Assembly: GCA_039179985.1 (NCBI GenBank)
Contig: JBCDED010000128.1
Location: 1 to 5,171, forward strand
Source: JBCCMQ01 sp039179985
GTDB lineage: Bacteria > Pseudomonadota > Alphaproteobacteria > Rhodobacterales > Rhodobacteraceae
DNA: 5,171 nt
Direction: 5' to 3'
Positions within the stretch are counted from its first letter, which is position 1. Each line of letters opens with the position of its first letter. A model generated the notes under the pieces. It was not told where the DNA came from. It ran no database searches and saw only the letters and a program-made list of their open reading frames with translations. A program made the translations under genes and the position numbers. This document shows positions 1 to 5,171 of this stretch, one piece after another.

Positions 1-2
1 CC

Positions 3-650
3 ATCGCCTTTGGCACGCGGGTAGATTTCGACGGTGTGACACTGGAAGGTATCGAGCGCATTTCCATCGACGACATCCGCCACGCCGCCGACATGGGGTT
101 CCGGATCAAGCTCCTTGGTGTCGCCCAGATGACCGAAAGCGGCCTTGAACAGCGAATGACGCCCTGCCTTGTACCCGCCACCTCACCCCTTGGCCAATTA
201 GAGAACGCCACCAATATGGTCGTCCTCGAAGGCGACGCCGTCGGACAGATCATCCTACGGGGAGCCGGCGCCGGGGAGGGCCCAACCGCTAGCGCCGTAC
301 TTGGCGATATCGCCGATATCGCGCGCGGGATCCTACCGCCGACGTTCGGCCAGCCTGCCGAGACCTTGATAGCCGCCAATGCCGTCGCCTCGGCAGGTGC
401 GGCGCCCTTCTATCTGCGGATGACCTTGCGCGACCGGCCCGGCGCCCTGGCCAGGATCGCCACGGCGCTTGGCGATGCGGGGATCTCCATCGACCGCATG
501 CGCCAGTACGGGCACGCTGGCGCGGAGGCGCCGGTGCTGATCGTCACCCATGCTTGCGAACGCGACGCGCTCGATGGCGCCATCACCGCCTTTTCGGACA
601 CCGGCGTTCTGATCGGCGCCCCCGTCGCCATGCGGATCGACGCGGTCTGA
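3..650 (+). CDS. hom: Homoserine dehydrogenase, C-terminal half (5' end outside the window)
   Basis: NADP-type homoserine dehydrogenase reduces aspartate semialdehyde to homoserine in the cytoplasm, the branch step toward threonine and methionine. The reading frame is open from the first complete codon at 3 to the TGA at 648-650 (215 visible residues of a protein usually about 430). The GTG at 36 is internal, because the upstream residues (IAFGTRVDFDG) already match the family. Visible marks are the late catalytic-domain block GAGAGEGPTASAV (about 264-302), followed by DIADIARG, and a C-terminal ACT domain from about 408 (FYLRMTLRDRPGALARIATAL, split here only by description) to about 635. 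ACT domains usually bind an amino acid, and in this enzyme threonine feedback is the expected role, which is inferred here. The NAD(P)-binding domain and the catalytic Asp/Lys lie upstream and cannot be checked. No damage is seen. It ends 83 nt before glpX. Confidence 0.95.
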   Translation: MAFGTRVDFDGVTLEGIERISIDDIRHAADMGFRIKLLGVAQMTESGLEQRMTPCLVPATSPLGQLENATNMVVLEGDAVGQIILRGAGAGEGPTASAVLGDIADIARGILPPTFGQPAETLIAANAVASAGAAPFYLRMTLRDRPGALARIATALGDAGISIDRMRQYGHAGAEAPVLIVTHACERDALDGAITAFSDTGVLIGAPVAMRIDAV

Positions 651-720
651 GACGCTCTCCGCTTGTGGCGCAGGGCGGCGCGCGTTAGGGGTCGGAGGCG
701 ATTGGACCACCAGTAACGAC

Positions 721-725
721 AGGAG
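721..725 (+). promoter_or_regulatory. Ribosome binding site of glpX
   Basis: AGGAG lies 8 nt upstream of the GTG at 734, a strong Shine-Dalgarno match at normal spacing. It fixes the unusual GTG as the glpX start. The bases GGAG at 722-725 can pair with CTCC at 729-732 across a 3-nt loop, so the site sits in a possible small hairpin. Confidence 0.8.
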
Positions 726-733
726 TCGCTCCC

Positions 734-1699
734 GTGCCCACAGCCTCCATTTTTCAGGACCGAATGCTTTCCCTTGGCCTCGCGCGCGTCAGCGAAGCCG
801 CGGCCCTTGCTTCTGCCAGCCTTATCGGCCGGGGCGATGAAAAGGCCGCCGACCAAGCCGCCGTCGACGCCATGCGCACCCAGCTCAACCTTCTCGACAT
901 CGACGGCGTTGTCGTCATCGGCGAGGGCGAGCGGGACGAGGCACCAATGCTCTACATCGGCGAGGAAGTGGGCACGGGCAAGGGCCCCGGCGTTGATATC
1001 GCACTTGATCCGCTCGAAGGCACCACGTTGACCGCAAAAGACATGCCGAACGCCCTTGCGGTGATCGCCATGGGCCCGCGCGGGTCGATGCTGCATGCGC
1101 CCGATGTCTATATGGAAAAGCTGGCCGTGGGCCCCGGCTACCGGACCGGTGTTGTCACGCTGGATATGTCCCCGTCCGAGCGTGTCTCGGCGTTGGCCTC
1201 GGCCAAGGGGTGTTCGACGCGCGACATCACGGTCTGCGTACTCGAACGCCCCCGCCACGAAGAGATGATCGACGAAATCCGCAGCACCGATGCCGCCGTC
1301 CGCCTTATCACCGACGGCGACGTGGCCGGTGTCATGCACTGTGCAGAAGCCGCGCGGACGGGTATCGACATATATATGGGCTCGGGTGGCGCGCCCGAGG
1401 GGGTGCTGGCTGCCGCAGCGCTAAAATGCATGGGCGGCCAGATCTTCGGCAAGCTGCTTTTCCGCAACGATGATGAAAAGACCCGCGCCGAGCGGGCTGG
1501 CATCAAGAACTTCAACCGCGTCTATACCCGCGACGATATGGTGACTGAAGACGTGATCTTTGCAGCCACCGGCGTGACCGACGGCTCGCTTTTGCCCGGG
1601 ATTAAGCGCGAGATTGGCTATCTGACCGCCGAAACCATACTGATGCGCTCGAAAACAGGCTCTGTCCGGCGGATGACCTACCGTAACCCGACTCGCTGA
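734..1699 (+). CDS. glpX: Class II fructose-1,6-bisphosphatase (GlpX type)
   Basis: This cytoplasmic, metal-dependent phosphatase hydrolyses fructose-1,6-bisphosphate to fructose-6-phosphate. It serves gluconeogenesis, and in autotrophs of this group some class II enzymes also act on sedoheptulose-1,7-bisphosphate. The 321 residues match the family's usual length (about 320-340). Motifs seen are GEGERDEAPMLY at 63-74, the metal/phosphate-site signature DPLEGTT at 92-98 of the lithium-sensitive phosphatase fold, ITDGDV at 192-197 and the substrate-site loop GSGGAPEGV at 216-224. The GTG start is supported by AGGAG 8 nt upstream and by family-like residues from the first turn (FQDRMLSLGLARVSEAAAL). 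The gene follows hom by 83 nt and precedes recJ by 4 nt. No terminator is evident in the hom-glpX gap, so all three could share a transcript. All key motifs are intact. A sugar-bisphosphatase role is secure, but preference for sedoheptulose bisphosphate cannot be read from the sequence. Confidence 0.95.
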   Translation: MPTASIFQDRMLSLGLARVSEAAALASASLIGRGDEKAADQAAVDAMRTQLNLLDIDGVVVIGEGERDEAPMLYIGEEVGTGKGPGVDIALDPLEGTTLTAKDMPNALAVIAMGPRGSMLHAPDVYMEKLAVGPGYRTGVVTLDMSPSERVSALASAKGCSTRDITVCVLERPRHEEMIDEIRSTDAAVRLITDGDVAGVMHCAEAARTGIDIYMGSGGAPEGVLAAAALKCMGGQIFGKLLFRNDDEKTRAERAGIKNFNRVYTRDDMVTEDVIFAATGVTDGSLLPGIKREIGYLTAETILMRSKTGSVRRMTYRNPTR

Positions 1700-1703
1700 G
1701 CCC

Positions 1704-3452
1704 GTGACGCGGGCCTTTCTCGGAGTCGAACATTCGCTGACCGGCCGGCGCTGGATCGGCCCCGCAGAAGACGTCGAGCGTCAGGCCGAGGCGCTTACGC
1801 AGATCACTGGCCACCCGCTGGCGCTCTGCCGCGTCCTGGCACGGCTGGGCGTCCCAGCAGAGGGCAGCGAGAGTTTCCTGGAGCCCCGGCTGAAGGATCT
1901 TCTGCCCGACCCACGGCGATTGAAAGACATGGAGCCCGCTGCCGCACGGCTGGACCACGCGGCGCGCAACGAGGCGCGCGTTGCGATCTTTGCCGACTAC
2001 GACGTTGACGGCGGCGCCAGCGCAGCGCTGCTGATCAACTGGTTCCGCGCGCTCGGCACTCTGGCGACCCTCTATGTGCCCGACCGGATCGACGAGGGGT
2101 ACGGCCCAAACGCGCCGGCCATCTCTGACCTCGCCGCCAGCCACGACCTGATCATCTGCGTCGATTGCGGCACCCTGTCCCACGACGCACTGGCCGCCGC
2201 CGAGGGCAAGGCGGATGTCATCGTGTTGGATCATCACCTTGGCGGCGAGACTCTGCCGCCAGTGGCTGCGGTAGTGAACCCGAACCGGCAGGACGAGACC
2301 GGCGAACTGGGCCATCTCTGCGCGGCGGCGGTCGTTTTTCTTTGTCTGGTCGAAGCAAACCGCCAGCGCCGCGTCGCACAACTGCCCTGGCCAGACCTCA
2401 TGCCACTGCTGGATCTGGTGGCCCTGGCCACCGTGGCGGATGTGGCGCCGCTGCTGGGCGTCAATCGCGCCTTTGTCCGCCAAGGGCTGAAGGTCATGGG
2501 CCAAAGGCAAAGGCCCGGAATTGTCGCTCTGTCCGATACCGCACGCCTTGACGCTGCCCCTGCAGCCTACCACCTGGGCTATGTCCTAGGGCCCCGCATC
2601 AACGCGGGCGGACGCATTGGCCGTGCCGACCTGGGCGCACGTCTTCTGAGCACTGACGACCCCCACGAAGCCGCCGCCTTTGCTGAACGGCTGGAAGCGA
2701 TCAACGCTGAGCGGCGCGACGTGGAAAACGCTGTGCGCGAGGCCGCCTTTGCCCAGGCCGAGGACCGCGGGCTCGACACACCGCTCACCTGGGCCGCAGG
2801 CGACGGCTGGCACCCGGGCGTCGTGGGGATCGTCGCGGCGCGCCTGAAAGAGCAGACGCACCGGCCCGCCGTGGTGATCGGCTTTGATGGGGATGCGGGC
2901 AAAGGCTCGGGACGGTCCGTAAACGGGGTCGATCTTGGGGCCAGCATCCAGAAACTCGCCGCCGAGGGGCTGATCGACAGAGGCGGTGGCCACCGGATGG
3001 CGGCGGGGCTCAGCTTGTCGCGCAGGCAGCTAGAACCGGCAATGGCGCGGCTGAGCGAACTATTGGCGCGCCAGGGTGCCGGCGAGGCCGGACCGGCGGA
3101 TCTGCGACTTGACGGGATGCTGGCGCCGAGCGGGGCGCAGACCGAACTCATCGACGCGCTGGAACGGGCGGGCCCTTTCGGCCAGGGCGCCCCAGGTCCA
3201 CGGTTTGCCTTTCCCGACTGCCAGATCCTCCATGCGCGCGAAGTCGGGACCGGGCACCTGAAAATCAGCTTCGGCGACGGGACCGAATCCCGCGTCGACG
3301 CCATCGCCTTCGGGGCCTTCGACGGCCCCCTTGGAAGCCGGCTTGCAGGCCACGGCGGCGCGCGGTTTCACCTGGCAGGCCGGCTCGACATCAATACCTG
3401 GGGCGGGCGCAGAACCGCGCAACTGCGCCTTGAGGACGCCGCGGAGATCTAG
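1704..3452 (+). CDS. recJ: Single-stranded-DNA-specific 5'-3' exonuclease RecJ
   Basis: RecJ degrades single-stranded DNA 5' to 3' in RecF-pathway recombination, mismatch repair and base excision repair, using divalent metal. The 582 residues fit the family. The DHH domain shows ADYDVDG at 97-103, EGYGPN at 131-136, VDCGT at 153-157 and the name-giving LDHH at 175-178, all metal-site motifs. GPRINAGGRIG at 296-306 follows. The DHHA1 domain shows GDGWHPGVVGIVAARL at 366-381, GSGRS at 401-405 and the GGGH motif with RMAAG at 427-435. A C-terminal OB-like domain starts near 465 and includes GPFGQG at 490-495. The GTG start lies 4 nt after the glpX stop. It has only a weak GAG overlapping that stop as ribosome binding site, so translation is probably coupled to glpX. 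The N-terminal block FLGVEHSLTGRRW looks family-typical and argues for this start over later ones. No missing catalytic residue is seen. Confidence 0.95.
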   Translation: MTRAFLGVEHSLTGRRWIGPAEDVERQAEALTQITGHPLALCRVLARLGVPAEGSESFLEPRLKDLLPDPRRLKDMEPAAARLDHAARNEARVAIFADYDVDGGASAALLINWFRALGTLATLYVPDRIDEGYGPNAPAISDLAASHDLIICVDCGTLSHDALAAAEGKADVIVLDHHLGGETLPPVAAVVNPNRQDETGELGHLCAAAVVFLCLVEANRQRRVAQLPWPDLMPLLDLVALATVADVAPLLGVNRAFVRQGLKVMGQRQRPGIVALSDTARLDAAPAAYHLGYVLGPRINAGGRIGRADLGARLLSTDDPHEAAAFAERLEAINAERRDVENAVREAAFAQAEDRGLDTPLTWAAGDGWHPGVVGIVAARLKEQTHRPAVVIGFDGDAGKGSGRSVNGVDLGASIQKLAAEGLIDRGGGHRMAAGLSLSRRQLEPAMARLSELLARQGAGEAGPADLRLDGMLAPSGAQTELIDALERAGPFGQGAPGPRFAFPDCQILHAREVGTGHLKISFGDGTESRVDAIAFGAFDGPLGSRLAGHGGARFHLAGRLDINTWGGRRTAQLRLEDAAEI

Positions 3453-3494
3453 GCCGAGACAGGCCACCGTGAGGCGTCAAGAACCGGCGTCCGT

Positions 3495-3511
3495 AAGCGA
3501 AGAATCCGCTT
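3495..3511 (+). other. Small inverted repeat between recJ and the tRNA
   Basis: AAGCG at 3495-3499 pairs with CGCTT at 3507-3511 around a 7-nt loop. There is no T-run after it, so it is not a convincing intrinsic terminator. It is the only palindrome of note besides a GGCC/GGCC pair at 3452-3465. The recJ transcript may end here weakly, or read through into the tRNA. Confidence 0.25.
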
Positions 3512-3538
3512 GCCCTCTCGCCCAGCTTTGCCTAAGTA
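3510..3538 (+). promoter_or_regulatory. Possible promoter of the tRNA-Glu gene
   Basis: TTGCCC at 3510-3515 matches four of six bases of the -35 consensus. After 17 nt comes TAAGTA at 3533-3538, a poor -10 box. Transcription would then start near 3545, about 10 nt before the mature tRNA, which is a sensible leader length. The weak -10 match keeps this tentative, and read-through from recJ is an alternative. Confidence 0.3.
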
Positions 3539-3555
3539 ACGCCGCACGCCGCGCT

Positions 3556-3630
3556 GGCCCGTTCGTCTATCGGTTAGGACGCCAGGTTTTCAACCTGGAA
3601 AGAGGGGTTCGATTCCCCTACGGGCTGCCA
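3556..3630 (+). tRNA. tRNA-Glu, anticodon UUC
   Basis: This 75-nt gene encodes a complete cloverleaf with its own CCA end (3628-3630). The acceptor stem is GGCCCGT at 3556-3562 with ACGGGCT at 3620-3626, giving a G-U pair at position 1-72 and G as discriminator at 3627. The anticodon stem CCAGG/CCTGG closes the 7-nt loop TTTTCAA, whose middle bases TTC read glutamate codons GAA and GAG. The T arm is GGGG, loop TTCGATT, CCCC. It follows recJ by 103 nt on the same strand. The sequence composition changes immediately after its 3' end, which makes the tRNA 3' half a candidate attachment site. The tRNA itself is intact. Confidence 0.97.
3608..3630 (+). other. Candidate attachment core (attL) in the tRNA-Glu 3' end
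   Basis: Tyrosine integrases commonly recombine at the T-loop-to-CCA end of tRNA genes and restore the tRNA on integration. Here the tRNA 3' end is exactly the junction between G+C-rich core genes and a lower-G+C stretch with a KAP NTPase gene. The second copy expected at the far end of an island is not in this window, so the role is inferred from context only. Confidence 0.35.
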
Positions 3631-3836
3631 CATCCTTATTTTTTGCCAATAAATTCAATGAACTGCGAGGTCATCAACCGATTGACCCACAAGCCAACCC
3701 ACAAGTACAAGAATTTTTTGAGCGGGTCGATTACCCAATCTGTCCATAGCAGTTTCGGCGCTTGTTGAGATTGTCTGACACCAAGGCACTCAAAAACTCG
3801 ATACCCAAACAGACCCAAAGAGACCATTGTTCCCAA
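3631..3836. other. Gene-free stretch between tRNA-Glu and the KAP NTPase gene
   Basis: These 206 nt are A/T-richer than the core genes. They hold a T-rich tract at 3637-3646 just after the tRNA (a possible end for its transcript, though with no hairpin of its own), a 9-nt direct repeat (3685-3705) and a T-arm-like palindrome (3722-3737). No convincing coding region is seen: short open frames on either strand show no family features. No clear promoter for the downstream gene was recognised, although one must lie here unless the tRNA transcript reads through. Confidence 0.5.
3685..3705. repeat. Two direct copies of ACCCACAAG with 12-nt period
   Basis: The 9-nt unit occurs at 3685-3693 and at 3697-3705, so the copies sit on a 12-nt period, close to one helical turn. 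They lie 55-75 nt beyond the tRNA 3' end. Short direct repeats at this distance can be arm-type sites for an integrase or excisionase, or a regulator's operator, but two copies alone may be chance. Confidence 0.5.
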
Positions 3837-5171
3837 ATGGCAGTTGAACTCGACTCAGACCGTGCGCTGGAAGCAAACCAAGAAGATCATTTCGGCTTCG
3901 TAGGCATTGCACAGAACCTAGCGCCGTCAGTCATTCAGGCGTCCAAGGGAGAGGGGATGGTCATCGGCTTGGAGGGCCGCTGGGGTTCAGGGAAAACGTC
4001 TCTTCTAAACTTTCTTCGCGCGGAACTCGCTAAGGCTGAAAGCGACAACACCTTCACGATTACAGTGGCACCTTGGCTTAACGGCGACCAAGCCTCGTTG
4101 GTCGCTTCAGTCTTGGAACCTATGGCGTCAACGCTGGCGAGGATAGAGACGGAAAGCGCCACCCCTGAACAGCAAGCAAACGCTCAACTGGCTGAAAGGG
4201 CCAGAAACTTAAAGGAACTGGTCACGAGCTACGGCAGCAAGACAGCGCGCAGAATTGCTCCATTGGCAGGCTTAGCTGGATACGTCTTGCCCGGAATGCA
4301 AGCTGTGGGAGACGCCGCAAACGCAGCCGCAGACATCTTGGAAAACGCTGCTGAAGGCGAGAAGTCGCCAACTGAGCTAAAGTCAGAAATCGTCGATAGA
4401 ATTCGATCCCTAGATGTCGGCTTCGTTGTTATTCTCGACGACTTAGACCGCTTGGAACCGGCACAAGCTGTGGAAGTTGTACGCCTCGTGCGGTCTGTCG
4501 CTGACTTTCCTAAGGTTGTCTATCTTATGTGTTATGACAGAACCGTACTGGCAGACGCACTAAGCGAGGGTTTAAAGGTCAAAGACGGTGATCTGTTCCT
4601 GCAAAAAATAGTGCAACTTACCTTTGCAATCCCACTGCCAGAGCCCTTCGACCTCAGAAACCAATTTCGCAATGATGCAATTCGCTTCTACAAAGAAGTG
4701 AATGGAATGGACTTGGCAGGCGATGCTCTTGATGACCTCAAAAGCGCTGTAGATCGAGAGGGCGGCTGGTTAGCAACTCCACGAGAGGTCAAACTGGCTT
4801 TGAATGGAGTACGGTTCATATACCCATCAGTACGTTCAGACGTGTACTTCCCAGATTTGTGCCGCTTGCACTTGATCAAAACAACGCATTTCAAGTTCTA
4901 TGAGTGGCTTGAAGACTACCTTGCCGTTAGATCAGTCATCGCCAGCGGAGACGCTGTGGTTTCGTCAGAAGAAAAAGAAAAACTGGGCGACAGACTAAAG
5001 CAACTTATGCCATCCGAACACGTTGACTCATCAAGGTCCATCTGGCGCGCAAAAGACTTTGTACCCGGCCTCACTGTTGATGACGCGGCTGAGAAGAGGG
5101 TTTTTTCTAATACGTCTCCACAGGACGAACACCGGAACGTAGAACTTCGACGCCTAGGGAGCCCCCTACAC
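3837..5171 (+). CDS. KAP-family P-loop NTPase, N-terminal 445 residues (3' end outside the window)
   Basis: The frame is open from ATG 3837 to the window edge with no stop. The Walker A motif is GRWGSGKTS at 47-55. The Walker B is hydrophobic FVVIL followed by DDLDRL, 196-206, the double-acidic form typical of the KAP group (named for Kidins220/ARMS and PifA). TPREVK at 314-319 resembles the arginine-bearing motif near the end of the NTPase core. The conserved-looking block ELRRLGSPLH is at the very edge. Many KAP proteins have two membrane helices inserted between Walker A and B; here only one weak hydrophobic stretch (about 140-157) within a 140-residue insert is seen, so membrane attachment is doubtful. 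Usual length is 500-700 residues, so perhaps a quarter or more is missing. The next in-frame ATG at 3957 would delete the block before Walker A. Ribosome binding is weak: AAAGAG at 3817-3822 is too far away. Lower G+C than the core genes suggests transfer. A defence role (PifA-like or QatA-like) is inferred; the substrate is unknown. Confidence 0.85.
   Translation, partial: MAVELDSDRALEANQEDHFGFVGIAQNLAPSVIQASKGEGMVIGLEGRWGSGKTSLLNFLRAELAKAESDNTFTITVAPWLNGDQASLVASVLEPMASTLARIETESATPEQQANAQLAERARNLKELVTSYGSKTARRIAPLAGLAGYVLPGMQAVGDAANAAADILENAAEGEKSPTELKSEIVDRIRSLDVGFVVILDDLDRLEPAQAVEVVRLVRSVADFPKVVYLMCYDRTVLADALSEGLKVKDGDLFLQKIVQLTFAIPLPEPFDLRNQFRNDAIRFYKEVNGMDLAGDALDDLKSAVDREGGWLATPREVKLALNGVRFIYPSVRSDVYFPDLCRLHLIKTTHFKFYEWLEDYLAVRSVIASGDAVVSSEEKEKLGDRLKQLMPSEHVDSSRSIWRAKDFVPGLTVDDAAEKRVFSNTSPQDEHRNVELRRLGSPLH

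Noticed and set aside
410..1339. A 309-codon open frame on the minus strand across hom and glpX
   Set aside because: It lies opposite two well-supported genes, shows no family motif and is typical of the long antisense frames that G+C-rich coding DNA produces.
1602..2573. A 323-codon open frame on the minus strand across the glpX end and recJ
   Set aside because: It is antisense to the conserved DHH domain of RecJ and its translation is compositionally odd with no recognisable domain.
3452..3465. GGCC/GGCC palindrome at the recJ stop as a terminator
   Set aside because: The stem is only 4 bp and no T-run follows.
3331..3768. A 145-codon + strand frame running from recJ through the tRNA
   Set aside because: It overlaps the recJ end in another frame and crosses a complete tRNA gene, so it is not a plausible gene.
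3636..3836. A 66-codon minus-strand frame between the tRNA and the KAP gene
   Set aside because: It has no recognisable motif or good ribosome binding site; considered as a small gene or an integrase remnant, but nothing supports either.
3957..3959. Alternative ATG start for the KAP NTPase
   Set aside because: It would start only a few residues before Walker A and drop the HFGFVGIAQNLA block that KAP proteins usually have in front of it.
3935..4162. Minus-strand frame of 75 codons inside the KAP gene
   Set aside because: It is antisense to the Walker A region, which is clearly coding on the + strand.
4688..4894. Minus-strand frame of 68 codons inside the KAP gene
   Set aside because: It is antisense to an uninterrupted coding frame and shows no family features.

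Overview
The window looks like a chromosomal segment from an alphaproteobacterium, most likely of the Rhodobacterales (Rhodobacter/Paracoccus/Roseobacter type). The reasons are the high G+C, strongly C/G-ending codons of the first 3.5 kb, the gene order homoserine dehydrogenase - class II fructose-1,6-bisphosphatase - RecJ, and a tRNA-Glu of the type seen in that order. The species cannot be named from the sequence alone.

Positions 1-3452 are ordinary core genome, all on the + strand. They hold the 3' half of homoserine dehydrogenase (hom, cut by the left edge), glpX with a GTG start and a clear ribosome binding site, and recJ, which starts 4 nt after the glpX stop. The glpX-recJ pair is almost certainly co-transcribed, and hom may belong to the same transcript. 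Their jobs are unrelated (threonine/methionine synthesis, gluconeogenesis or the Calvin cycle, DNA repair), so this is a conserved neighbourhood rather than a pathway operon.

Positions 3453-3630 hold a short spacer with a possible promoter, then a complete tRNA-Glu(UUC) with an encoded CCA end.

Right after the tRNA the character changes. G+C drops (44/60 in the sample block 2401-2460 against 32/60 in 4201-4260) and codon use becomes A/T-tolerant. After a 206-nt gene-free stretch, a KAP-family P-loop NTPase gene runs open from 3837 to the right edge (445 codons, no stop). This is the typical look of the left end of a genomic island inserted at a tRNA 3' end. KAP NTPases occur in anti-phage systems (PifA, and the QatA subunit of Qat), so the unseen DNA to the right may be a defence or accessory island. 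No integrase, matching attachment site or partner gene lies inside the window, so island and defence role are inferences.
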